This document shows, piece after piece, positions 43,310 to 53,649 of a DNA stretch of 64,000 bases. Each line of letters opens with the position of its first letter. Position 1 is the stretch's first letter. Source of the DNA: Sepioteuthis lessoniana (taxonomy: Eukaryota > Mollusca > Cephalopoda > Myopsida > Loliginidae); the NCBI GenBank assembly GCA_963585895.1, contig OY757907.1:112251879-112315878 (forward strand), in the 5' to 3' direction. Both the position numbers and the translations under genes were made by a program. Below the pieces are notes generated by a model. It was not told the origin of the DNA, did no database searches, and was given only the letters and a program-made list of their open reading frames with translations.

Positions 43310-43655
43310 CTGAACTGGGACACAATCTGTCTGCAAAAATTATAATCCCCTGACTGACTATGAATCTAAAATGCTTCTAGTGGTGAGGTTCCTGTTCGAG
43401 AAGTGTGGAGAACTCCGTGCAATTACTCCCAGGTCCACTCTTTTCCAGAGTGGTAATACGTTTTATGGTCTCATATATGGGTCACACAGATCTGTTTAGA
43501 AATGATTTTTATTCGATTGAAGCATGGGCTAGAAATATCTTCAGAATCACCTATTACAATAATGTACATATAAACGTAGAATGAAAGCGATTCCCTAACC
43601 TCTAGGAATAGAAATACCCTAGATAATTTGAAATTCCGTTAAAATCAATCATGAA
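43310..43655 (+). repeat. HTR subfamily-2, plus orientation
   Basis: Core in sense direction (AGTGGTGAGGTTCCTGTTCG, CCCAGGTCCACTCTTTTCCA) and the variant tail at the right (CCCTAACCTCTAGGAATAGA, GAAATTCCGTTAAAAT), which is the complement of the left edge of the 27.7-kb copy. Minisatellite units are absent. Confidence 0.7.
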
Positions 43656-43834
43656 CGTAAGCATTGACCACTGAAGACAGTGATAGATACGCAAATAAAA
43701 GAAAATTCAATTTTTATAATATTCAGTATCTTACCTGTAGGCAATCAGAAAATGTGCAGCTCTTTAAAAATTACAACGTAGATTTCACTCTTGAAAATAC
43801 AGTGTTCTTTTGCATCTCTACTGATATGTGTGTG

Positions 43835-43873
43835 TGCGCGCACACACACATAAACACACACACACACACTTAT
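43835..43873. repeat. (GT)n-(CA)n inverted microsatellite
   Basis: GTGTGTGCGCGCACACACAC is a short palindrome able to form a hairpin. Confidence 0.85.
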
Positions 43874-44137
43874 ATACAGTTTGCTATACTCGTAAATAAA
43901 GAGTGCTCAATATCGGTGATGGAGCGTATGAATGTCTAAATACGAGTATGAATAACATATGGTCAAAGGCACTTGGGAATAGTCAGTTTTTTACCTATAT
44001 AGCCATCTCACCTAGAGGATCCCATATTGTGGGAATATCTGTATTTACTACTGTGTGCTGTGTGATTTGAAGGGTTTTCTAGATTTTGGCACATTCTGGC
44101 ACGATTGGTCGAGTTATTCATTCATATATTTAGTCTA

Positions 44138-44206
44138 TTATGTTTTACGTATTTTTTTTTATATTTTACGTATTTTTTTTATGTTTTACGTATTTTTCAA
44201 GTATTT
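44138..44206. repeat. 20-22-bp tandem repeat, three copies
   Basis: ATGTTTTACGTATTTTT recurs at about 21-bp spacing. Confidence 0.9.
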
Positions 44207-44895
44207 TTATTTATTATAAAGAACTTGTACCTGTTCGCTGACATGGAGAAAAAACAGATTCTTCTCTTTCCGAAAAAAACCTCGCTTTTCCCCAACCCTC
44301 TCAATAAGCTACACCTAAAAATAAAAAAGGAGACAATACAACGATTTCAAGACACATAAGGAACAACAACACCAAAAAAAAAAAATAAATAAAATAAAAA
44401 TAAAAAAAAAAAAATAAATAACAAAAACATACCAAAATTAATCTGAAAGGTAAAACAAAAAGCACCAATTTACAAGAACACGACAAAACACAGTAATCTT
44501 TGCCTCGAATAAAAATAACCATGATCACCTTCCCAGAACTAAACAATTTAAGTGAATGTTCAGAATTTATATCTAAATGTAAATATAAAAACAGATATCT
44601 ATGAGGCAATCTTAAAACTAACGATTCCAAAGACTAATAATAATAATTATCGTAGCTTAAACAAAAACAAAACAAAAAAACACAGGAAAATAATAAGAAA
44701 TATGAGTAAATGCATAACTTAACACCCTTCCCAGAATGCATTTCAAACTAGAGTACACTTCCTCTCAATCTCAAACCAATATCTAAATATTTCTATCCAC
44801 TTAAGGTTCTCTTAGTCTGATGATAACAGAGGGAAGAAATTAACAGTTACTTAGTGCAATTAACTCTGTGGCGATGCTATTTATACTAATAATAG
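44207..44895. other. AT-rich DNA with poly-A patch
   Basis: An A-rich block near 44370-44425; the frames on both strands crossing it are low-complexity. Confidence 0.5.

Positions 44896-44897
<2 letters not shown>

Positions 44898-44944
<47 letters not shown>
44898..44944. repeat. (TA)n microsatellite
   Basis: About 23 TA units. Confidence 0.95.
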
Positions 44945-44947
<3 letters not shown>

Positions 44948-45598
44948 TCTGTATTTGTATGTATGTATAGATCATGCGTGATCAAAAAGTCTGTGATTAT
45001 TAATGTGTCTATCAGACGAACGTATAAAAAGTAAGCTGCATTTTAAAAGTTTGTCTATCACATGCATACTAGTCAAAATAACTAAACCAGAAAGATTAAA
45101 ATGAAACATGCAAGAGATGAGGCATAATGGTGAATATTCTCGTAGCTGATGTCCTCGTGCACAACACTTCCTATCGTGAACTACACCATGTTCAGCTACA
45201 AGACCTTTGGTTTTCTCATCGATTTAATGGATAAAATCTTTCATCCTTGTGGCATCTTACTGCTTAAAAAGCATCTTCCTTTTGGCCAAAGATGGGACTT
45301 CTCTGTCAGAAGCTTGTTTACATACGTTGAACACAAAGGACACTTTCGAGAAGCTGGCAATCTCCGAGTACCTATGGTTGGCAATGTATCAAACACAAGA
45401 ATTCAAAGCTTGTGCCTTTTCCTTTACCGTGTCAGGCTGGAAGTGGACAAATTAATGTTTGGATAAAACTGAAAGAAAAAGGCTAATGTCAAAATTCAAT
45501 TCGCAATGTTTAACATTAAATTTATTACTCGCAAATATCTGCGTTCCCTTTTCTATTCAAGTTAAATCAGATGAATGAGTGTAAGTTGAAAGATGAAT
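44945..45598. other. Unassigned block with overlapping frames
   Basis: Two overlapping plus frames (45149-45466 and 45249-45455) have non-repetitive composition; the shorter reads LAKDGTSLSEACLHTLNTKD and YLWLAMYQTQEFKACAFSF. I do not recognise a family. A start-like GATCATGCGTGATCAAAAAG at 44971 could mark a DNA transposon end, but no partner repeat was found. Confidence 0.25.
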
Positions 45599-45600
45599 TA

Positions 45601-45699
45601 CTATATATATATATATATATATATACACCATTTTCATACACACAAACACATATATATAGGATTCCCATGTAGATATATGTATATGTACATGAATAGCAT

Positions 45700-45750
<51 letters not shown>

Positions 45751-45914
45751 CTTTTCATACACACACATATATATACATAATGTATATATACATGATTTTC
45801 TTATATATATATATATATATATATTATGTATACTTATGAAAATGATATATAATTATATATATATTTAAATTATGCATGTATATATGTGTGTGTGTATATA
45901 TATATATATATATA
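45601..45914. repeat. (TA)/(CA) microsatellite block
   Basis: Four TA tracts separated by similar spacers containing TTTTCATACACACA, so part of it is a higher-order tandem repeat. Confidence 0.93.
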
Positions 45915-45934
45915 CGAAGATCATTAAATAAGTT

Positions 45935-46378
45935 TTCAGACGTTTTTCGTATCGATACTGCTATATGGATGCACAATATGGACGCTAACTAAACGGATGT
46001 AGAAAAAGCTTGATGGCAACTACACAAGAATGCTGCTAGCAATTTTGAACAAGTCCTAGAGGAAACACCCCACAAAGCACCAACTATACGGCCACCTACC
46101 TTCCATCACGAAAACTATCAAACTTAGACGAACCAGACGTACAGGACATTGCTGGAGAAGCAGGGACGAGCTCATAAGTGATATTCTCCTATGGACCCCC
46201 TCATATGGCCGGGCAAAAGCAGGACGACAAGCTTGAACCTACATACAGCAGCTCTGTGAGGACACGGGATGTAGCTCTGAAGACCTACCATAAGCGATGA
46301 ACGATAGGGAGAAGTGGTGAGAGAGGGTCAGGGATATCCGTGCTTATGGCACGACATGGTGATGATGATGATGATTAA
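45935..46378 (+). mobile_element. RTE-like LINE, 5'-truncated
   Basis: Recognisable from VSILLYGCTIWTLTKRM through LDGNYTRMLLAILNKS, HQLYGHLPSITKTIKLRRTR, RTGHCWRSRDELISDILLW to WERVRDIRAYGTTW, with in-frame stops. It ends in a (GAT)n tail (GATGATGATGATGATT). Confidence 0.88.
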
Positions 46379-46655
46379 CACCAGTCATGACTTTTTTCAC
46401 TGAGGTCTGTGAGACAGCAAATCTCATCAGAACTCTTGGACTCTTCTAATTATCCTAGCTGATTTGAACAGTGTAGTGGTCTGATTGGTCTTGATTCTTT
46501 CGTTTATCTCCTGTTCCCACGATCTCTTTTCGATGTATTTGGGGGCCATTCTAAGTGCCCGAAATACGATTGTTATCAATGTCATCTTCATGTTTCACAG
46601 CTTTTCCCCCTCTCCGACAATGTTATGGTTGTTGTCTTCCAATTCGCTTTCATTA
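46379..46655 (-). mobile_element. R4-like LINE, 3' end fragment
   Basis: Minus-strand translation gives NMKMTLITIVFRALRMAPKY, INERIKTNQTTTLFKSARII and RRVQEF, the conserved end also seen at 12.9, 51.0 and 52.8 kb. Its 3' edge meets the tail of the preceding RTE-like LINE. Confidence 0.75.
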
Positions 46656-46912
46656 TTGGCCTAATGGGTAGAGTGTTCGCCAATGCTCCAGGAGACCTGG
46701 GTTCAACCCCAGGTCGCATCATACCAAAGACTTTTAAAATGGTACTTGATACCTCCTTGCTTAACACTCAGCAATATAAGGTACGTATCAAGGGTAAAGT
46801 GGAGCAATCCAGGGAAAGGAGTAGTGCCCTCCCTTACATCTCGGTGCAGTAGCTATTGAAAAGGGAGCCTTCTGGTCGCCCTCGACTAAAGGTCGCCAAC
46901 TTACTGTCCACA
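46656..46912 (+). repeat. tSINE-E, complete
   Basis: A box CTAATGGGTAGAGTGTTCGC, B box CCTGGGTTCAACCCCAGG, body TACGTATCAAGGGTAAAGTG and end CCCTCGACTAAAGGTCGCCA. The B-box arm is a perfect CCTGGG/CCCAGG stem, so this is the best preserved of the three copies. Confidence 0.88.
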
Positions 46913-47194
46913 AGAATTGCAAAATCCACTCGATTGCAATATATTTCTTTCATGTTTATCAATATTTTGTTTGGCCTTAAGTCTGGGAACATATGATCTG
47001 TTTTCATCTTAATGATCCAGAAAGTTTTATACGTTTCATTTTCTAAAACGGATTATATATGTATAATGTTTTTCCCTCTTAAATATGTAACAGCAATTAT
47101 ATTATACTTTCTTGATTAACCATCGCACTCTATATTCTCATTGGCCACCCACCAAGAAGAAAGTCTTATATTTTCTCCTAAATTAGAGAAAGAT

Positions 47195-47285
47195 GTGTTT
47201 TTTGTTTTGTTTTACGGGATATCAACACTTCGGGTAATTTAATGCTGAATCAAATCATTTTGATATAAAAAATTATCTTAATTTG
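47195..47285 (-). repeat. Lone hairpin-tail unit
   Basis: TTTTACGGGATATCAACACT and GGGTAATTTAATGCTGAATC resemble the shared tail; no SINE or HTR body follows. Confidence 0.55.
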
Positions 47286-47299
47286 ATATGGTTTTATAG

Positions 47300-47910
47300 C
47301 ATCTCCACTCTAGACGGAACCCCTCTTATTCTAGTAGACAAATTCACTTACCTAGGAAGCAGCGTCGCATCAACCGAAAAGGACATCGACACGAGGTTAA
47401 CGAAGGCATGGACAGCTATCAATAGGCTATCGATTATATGGAAATCAGACCTAACCGATAAAATGAAACGCACTTTCTTCCAGGCACATCGATACTGCTA
47501 TATGGATGCACTACATGGACTCTAACAAAACGGCTGGAGAAGAAGCTAGACGGCAATTACACAAGAATGCTGCGAGCAATCTTGAACAGGTCCTGGCGAC
47601 AGTAACTCACAAGACGCCAACTGTACGGCCACCTGCCTCCTATCACAAAAACTATTCAAGTTAGACGAACCAGACATGCAGGACACTGCTGGAGAAGCAG
47701 GGACGAGCTCATAAGTGATTACTATTATGGACCCCCACACATGGCCGTGCAAAAGCAGGACGACCAGCACGGACATACATTCAGCAGCTATGTGAGGATA
47801 CGGGATGCTGTCCGGAAGACCTGCCGGAGGCGATGAACGATAGGGAAAAGTGGAGAGAGAGGGTCAGGGATATCCCTGCTACCAGCACGACATGATGACG
47901 ATGATGAAGT
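47300..47910 (+). mobile_element. RTE-like LINE, 5'-truncated
   Basis: One frame holds STLDGTPLILVDKFTYLGSS, DIDTRLTKAWTAINRLSIIW and LTDKMKRTFFQAH. A deletion of about 10 bp in the AAVVSIL codons then shifts the frame, and LEKKLDGNYTRMLRAILNRS through EDLPEAMNDREKWRERVRDI follows in other frames. It ends CATGATGACGATGATGAAG (tail). Confidence 0.9.
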
Positions 47911-47939
47911 TATCTAATATCAAATCTATTATTTTGCAT

Positions 47940-48590
47940 ATAAGCAGTTCTATTTTAAGAATTCAGTTTAGCTTAAGTACTCAGTTTAAATGTAAAAAAC
48001 AATTTCTGTTTCAATCAATTCAGTTTAACATAAGTACGCAGTTAAAATGTCAAAACATTTCTATTTCAAACAAAATGTCAAAAACAGTTGTATTTCAAAC
48101 TATTCAGTCAAGTCAACAAAGTTAAATGCTTCCAAATATTGTTTTCAATTACGAACAATTCAATTAAACATCAGTCATTTATTTACACACAGTTAAATAT
48201 GAAACCAGTTCTATTTCACACAATTCGGTTTAGCATAAGTACGCCGTTTAAATGCCAAAACAGTGCTATTTCAAACAATTCAACTGAATATAAGAACGCT
48301 GTTCAAATGTCAAACAGTTCTATTTCAAATAATTCAGTTTAGCATCTGTACACAGTTTAGTTCTATTTGATCCATAGATAGGACCCTTTCAGGTGCTACC
48401 ACTCCAGACCAGAGTGGACCAGGGAGCCATGGCAATAAAGGTGTACTCCGCATTCCTCAAAGCTCCAGCATTACCCAATCCTCACTGTCAGATTCTTTAG
48501 CGTCGTATCCAGAACAATCGTTGGGGGAGTCTTACCCCTCTGCAGAGAAGCAGTCGGTGTATTTTAGAGCATCAACCAACTGGGCTATTA
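47940..48590 (-). repeat. HTR with long minisatellite, no hairpin
   Basis: About seven diverged CAATTCAGTTTA..AAGTAC units occupy 47945-48360, then the core (CAGGTGCTACCACTCCAG) and head (GAGCATCAACCAACTGGGC). One of the largest internal arrays in the window. Confidence 0.82.
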
Positions 48591-49369
48591 GAGAAAGTAT
48601 ATAGCAATATAAATATACGACACAGAAAATGATTCCTACTTGTTTAATGCTGTAAAAAATTATGTAGTCAAAATGCCGACTATCTGAATGATGACAACTA
48701 TGTCTTGCACATAGATAAGTATTCGTAGTTTCGAAATTGATTGGGTGTGTGGGTGGGTGTGGGTGCGTTTCTAAGTGTTAATCTATGCTCGCATAAATAA
48801 AATAAAAACATTGTATATGTCTTCATAATTATACACACCAGTCAGATAAATACTTATTTTCTTTATTTCAAAAGAGAGATAATTACGTTTTTTTACGGTA
48901 AGCAAAACAGTTTAGATTTTGTCGGCGTCAGCAAAGTGACGTCGTTCCGCATTTCTGGTTCTTCTCCAGTCTAGCATTTTGGCGACCGACATGTTTTCTC
49001 TCTGATTAACCAACGGGAAAATGAAATTTCAATGAAAACGTTTATATGAATCAATGAATTCATCCCACGTTCCTAAGTGAGGGGTTAGCCTCGTTGTCGC
49101 TAGTGAATTTGAATATGACTAGGAAAATTGTACATTTTTTTCTTTTAGTTATTTTCATTGTGCATGTGTTTTGTTTTTCTGAGTTTTCGTGTACCATAGC
49201 CATGATATGGCTATGTGTGAAACGTACATCAAATGTCCATAAAGATAGAACATAGGAATCTCGAAATTCGAAAAAAATGTAACGACTTCTTTGTTCAGGT
49301 ACGAAACATTTTTATTAACTTTGAGTCTAAAGGTTTTTCGACATAATGAGAGAGAGGCACAATCTTTCT
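48591..49369. other. Unassigned DNA
   Basis: A GTGGGTGTGTGGG patch near 48745 and no recognised repeats. Relatively complex sequence compared with the rest of the window. Confidence 0.4.
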
Positions 49370-49660
49370 ATCCTGGCTTTTTCATCTGCCCCGCACCCGC
49401 CACAAAGGTCTCCGCGATCAAGCGAAAGCCAACCGTCTTCTCCCGAGGCAGGTCTCAACTCTACTCACAAATTTTCTTCAAATCCCCAAAATCCTCCGCA
49501 CGCTTCTGGTGCGTGACGTCATTCGCACTCTGTAACCCCGTTTCTCATCTCGGGCTATTGTGTCATCTCTGAGTGACACGTCCACTCTGCTCACGGGCGC
49601 GTGAACACCAGTGTTAATGTTGCACCTAAGTAACCCATGCACTGAGCTGAAAGGTTCTCA
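49370..49660. promoter_or_regulatory. GC-richer island with CRE-like site
   Basis: This patch is visibly richer in C and G than its surroundings and free of recognised repeats. It has a full palindromic TGACGTCA at 49514-49521, and a GTGACGTCG lies upstream near 48938. A 93-codon frame crosses it (49291-49572). It may be a promoter or first exon, but no TATA box, start codon context or downstream gene confirms that. Confidence 0.25.
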
Positions 49661-50269
49661 GCCTAACTAAACCCAAAGGCATGAAACGAGATCCCTCGGC
49701 CCTTATGTTACATTCGTTTCATTTTTAAACTACCTTTACTATGAAACAAAAAAAGCTTTGAACAAATGTTTCCCGTCATAGATGAAGATATTATTTATAT
49801 ATCTATTCTCGCTTGTATTTGTTAATAAATTCGTGATGATAATATATTCAAAGTCCAATTGTATCTTGTATATAAGAAGGTGTTTTTCTTGCCATAAAGT
49901 CAGTAAAAAATTAAATTGAGCATTTCTTTCTGTTGGAAATTTGCTACACGTGGTCCCCAATTCTTTTATTCATCCAGCCAAATTTTTATTCATAAACAGA
50001 ATTTTATACAGTCCGCTTTGAAAAGCCCCTATCAATGGTAAGAGATGTTAGTATTTACAAACCCAAATTATATCTTATCTATAAGAATGTTTTTATTCAT
50101 ATTAAAATTACTGTAGAAAAATAAACTTTCCAATTTCTTTCTTAGATGAAATTATTGGAATTCAAAGACCACAAATATTTCAAAAGATTCTTTCCCTATT
50201 AATCTATCATTTTATCTACTTTGTATCTTTCTCACCATTATTTGTATTTTATAGTTAGAAATAGAGACA
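49661..50269. other. Unassigned AT-rich DNA
   Basis: No family recognised. Confidence 0.45.
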
Positions 50270-50965
50270 CGAAAATGAAACCTGATAACAGAAACTCTAG
50301 TAATGGCAGTGCAATATAATGCTATAAAAACTAATAATATCCAAGCAAAATTGGAAAATATGCAAGAGAATTACAAGTATAGGCAATGTGGCGATAGAGA
50401 TGAATCAGTTAAACATATAAGCGAATACAGCAAACTCTGAAAAAAGAATATAAGGGCAGTATGATTGGGTAGGACAGGTAATCTATAACGAATTGTGCGG
50501 GAGACTAAAACAGACACTAACGCACAAACCGGAATATGTTCAAAAGAATGAGAGTTAGAAAATTCAGTGGGACTTTGAAATAAAAATTTACCTCACTATC
50601 GCTGCCTGAAGACCGGAGATAGTATTAATAAACAAGTTGGACAGACCCTGTCATCTCGTGAATTTTCCCATACCAGTTGATAATAGAGTAGAAAATGGAA
50701 AATAAATACCTGGACCTTACTAGAGGATGGAAAAGCTTTGAAACATCAAGTTGACAACGATGGAGTCGATGGAATGATCCCGAAAAGTTTTTCAAAGAAA
50801 CAGTGAGATCTGGAGACCAGAGGAAGAACTAAGACCACCCAGATCTAAATACTCTTAAAATCTAGAATACTTAGAATAGTCCTGAAGAGATCTGAGAAGA
50901 CTCGCTTACACTTGCTGTCTCCCAGGCCTCAAGGAAAAATTACAACATGTAATGAAAAATACTAC
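50270..50965 (+). mobile_element. R4-like LINE, endonuclease region to 3' end
   Basis: In mixed frames: IQYNAIKTNNIQAKLENMQE, YRQCGDRDESVKHISEYSKL (a zinc-motif relic), then DNA matching an RPD..K plus VDF-PVD-type endonuclease core (GAAGACCGGAGATAGTATTA, CATACCAGTTGATAATAGAG). It ends near an (ATT)n run. Heavily decayed, with many stops. Confidence 0.7.
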
Positions 50966-50971
50966 TAAAAA

Positions 50972-51110
50972 TTCGACAATTATTATTATTATTAATATCT
51001 CTAGTAAAGTCTGAATGACAGCAAGTGCTCTCTTAAGTAATCCAGCTGATCTCAGAAGTGCTGTGATTGGCAAGGTCTCTATTCTTCAGACACTTCGGGA
51101 ATTTAGTCCT
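50972..51110 (-). mobile_element. R4-like LINE end, opposite orientation
   Basis: Minus-strand translation gives RIETLPITALLRSAGLLKRA and LAVIQT, the same C-terminal block. It stands tail-to-tail with the preceding plus-strand copy across the ATT run. Confidence 0.65.
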
Positions 51111-51263
51111 TAAAACATTCATAAACTTATCTCAAAGTAGACAACGAGTGATAACTCCTTATTTTTTTCCTCCCTGTCCAAGTGATCGAACATTCTTTAG
51201 CCATGGTTTAAGTGAGTTAAATTATCCGTTTCGTGGATATTTGAAAATTGTAATAGACGTTGT

Positions 51264-51492
51264 TTGGTTTCTTTGTTTAATGCCTATCAGCCACTGTGAG
51301 TTATTTGATACTTTAACCTTCCCAGTAGAAGAACAGTGGTATTACTTAACCTATAGCTGGGGAACTAAGGAGATTCATACCTTTCTCAAGTGTATTATTC
51401 TGTACGTAAACGTAATAGCGCGACTGGAGTTCAAACTCGCTTACTACGATGTCACACTTCAGTACTAAAGCTAATATGCCACGAGAACTCCA
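51264..51492 (-). repeat. tSINE-B copy
   Basis: Tail at left (GTTTAATGCCTATCAGCCAC, GAGTTATTTGATAC), AGTAGAAGAACAGTGGTATT linker, head with GGAGTTCAAACTCGCTTACT; the A-box end is degraded (AATATGCCACGAGAAC). Confidence 0.8.
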
Positions 51493-52004
51493 CCAGAAGT
51501 ATTATTATTTGTAGTCGTCTTTGTCGTCGTCGTTGTAGTAGTATCTTCTTTTGCTTTCTGTGCAATACAATCCTTTACCTGAGGCAGAAGGCAAAGAAAG
51601 ATAGTCAATATATGCTTTCTGTATGCACAAATTCAGATGTTAAACGAAACTTAACATGTATATTGTTTATATTTTCTTTACATTGCTAACGCTCTTGTGA
51701 ATAGATGCAGAGTTTAACATAATGTGATTTCTTCAATCTCTTGTAAACTGGGACTTCCAGGAATATTGTTAATATGACAGTAACTTTCCCGATCGTATCT
51801 TAGGCTCCAATTATTGTATGTATAACAATACGTTTAAAGTAGCCACTGATTTTTACTTTCAAGAAGTTCCTGTTGGCTTACATCGGGCCTCTTAGTTTTT
51901 TTTATAAATCTATCACTATCTGCTACCATTATTATTTCAAGGGTTTTTCACTTGTAGTCTTTCAAAGGAATCTGAAGGACAACAAGTTTCCTCAACTCTC
52001 CACT
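51493..52004. other. Unassigned DNA
   Basis: A short (GTC)n patch near 51510-51540; otherwise nothing recognised. Confidence 0.45.
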
Positions 52005-52695
52005 TGCCCAGTCGGCTTGGCCTGTAGAATACACCCACTACATCTCTACAGAGGGGTTGACCCTCCACCACCACCAACAACAACGGATGTCCCAGATATG
52101 ACACTAAACAATCTGATGGTGAGCTTTAGGGAATGCAGAGTACCCCTTCATTGCCAACGCTCCCAGGTCCACTCTGGCCCGGAATGGTAGCACCTGACAG
52201 GGTCCTATACGTGGGTCAAAAAGAACTGAACTGTAATTTCGACAGTGTACTCTTTTTGATTTCGAGCTGATTCTTAACTGAACTGTTTTGACATTAAAAC
52301 TGCCTACTTATGCTAAAGTTATTTGCTCGAAATAGGATTGTTTTGACATCTAAGTTTCGTACTTATGTTAAACTGAATTATCTGGAAAAAAACTGGGTAC
52401 TTATGCTAAACTGGATTACTTGAAATAGAACTATTTTGACAATTAAACTGCATACTTAAGTAAAATTGAATTGCTCGTAATAGAAGTTTTTTACATTGAA
52501 ACTGTACTTCCGCTTAACTGAGTTGTTTGAAATAGAACTGTTTGACGAAACTGAATAGCTTGAAATAGAAATGTTTTTGTCTATTAAACTGTGCTAAACT
52601 GAATTGTTTGAAAAAGAAATGATTATTTGTATAAAAATGGATTTGGAATTAAATACCCTACAAAGGTTGATATACCATAAAACCCAACCAACCAA
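52005..52695 (+). repeat. Complete HTR, plus orientation
   Basis: Head CCCAGTCGGCTTGGCCTGTA, core ATGACACTAAACAATCTGAT and CCCAGGTCCACTCTGGCCCG, about six reverse-complement minisatellite units, tail AAATACCCTACAAAGGTTGA..CATAAAACCCAACCAACC at the right. Confidence 0.88.
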
Positions 52696-52739
52696 CTCAC
52701 CAGAAAGCTTTTGGATCTTACCAATGAATAAAGATTTCT

Positions 52740-53030
52740 GGTAGTTTGAGGAAAGAACATTTTATGCTGTGATCTTTATGGTCTCGATTCTTGCTCTGAT
52801 TTCCACTTCCTTCAGGCTTTGTCCAAGCCATTTAGAAACCGTTCCAATGGTTCCAATTACCACTGGTATCACCGTTATCTTCATATTCCGCAGATTTCTT
52901 AGGTTTCTGTCAAGATACTAGTATTTGTTAATCTTTTATCCATCTTTCATTTTCACTATGTGATCTGCCGGTATGTAAAAATTAAGTATATGATTTTCTT
53001 TTTTACTGAACTTTAGTTTGTATTTGTATT
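52740..53030 (-). mobile_element. R4-like LINE, 3' coding end
   Basis: Minus-strand frame: NLRNLRNMKITVIPVVIGTI, GTVSKWLGQSLKEVEIRARI and ETIKITA, preceded in DNA by an IPADHIVKMKDG-like stretch. Order and motifs match the 12.6-kb copy. Confidence 0.78.
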
Positions 53031-53049
53031 TAAAAGTCAAAGATGATTA

Positions 53050-53146
53050 ATATTATCAATGTTATTATTTAGTCTTTTGGGAGTTTTTCACTCCAGCATT
53101 AGCTAATGACTTTTCACAGGAGTTTGAGTGACAGCAAGTCTCCTCA
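53050..53146 (-). mobile_element. R4-like LINE 3' UTR piece
   Basis: GAGACTTGCTGTCACTCAAA in reverse complement, then a decayed UTR ending in an AATAATAAC-type tail. It is a separate insertion, because in sense direction it precedes the coding end at 52740-53030. Confidence 0.55.
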
Positions 53147-53615
53147 ATTCTGCCACCAGCCACTTGATTACCCCAGGGGATCACCATACTCTTCAGCACA
53201 TCCAGGTACACTTTGGTGTTGACTTTCAAGCCGACTTCGAAGATGTGAGGTGGCCCTCACTAGAAACCACACCAAAGACCATAACCGTAACCGGAAACTT
53301 TGTTTTCATCACCCTGGGCACGTCCCTGCTATTCGTGGCAATCCAAATTTGCATTTTGAGGGTGCTAGCAATGGTTCTGTCTGTCATAACTTGGATCGGT
53401 AGAGAGCATGTCGTACAGTGGCGCATCTCCGATCTCGCTCGTTGAACATTGTGTCACTTTCAGACCTGATAGAAGACTCCTATCGCTCTTAGGATTTGTA
53501 CACAACTGGCCAACTAGTAGATGGTCTGCAACCAAAAAAAGAAAACCGGTTTTCATTAAACGGAAATGGAATCATGTCGTCTTTTCTAGGGTGACAATTT
53601 TATCGTTCCATCTTG
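53147..53615 (-). mobile_element. mariner-family relic, truncated
   Basis: Over 400 bp closely match the mariner at 10.98-11.87 kb: GGATCACCATACTCTTCAGC through TCATAACTTGGATCGGTAGA to the TIR-like end GACAATTTTATCGTTCCATC, followed by TA at 53616-53617. The minus strand encodes RTIASTLKMQIWIATNSRD, VPRVMKTKFPVTVMVFGVVS. The C-terminal half and other TIR are gone. It has about 35 bp that the first copy lacks, and also lacks the first-Asp region. Confidence 0.88.
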
Positions 53616-53616
53616 T

Positions 53617-53640
53617 ATATATATATATATATATATATAT
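53617..53640. repeat. (TA)n microsatellite
   Basis: Lies between the mariner end and the Penelope-like element. Confidence 0.9.
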
Positions 53641-53649
53641 GCATGTTTA

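Noticed and set aside
52740-53615. LINE end plus mariner as a single chimeric element
   Set aside because: The orientations match, but the mariner is truncated at an arbitrary internal point and the LINE 3' UTR has its own tail; independent insertions are simpler.
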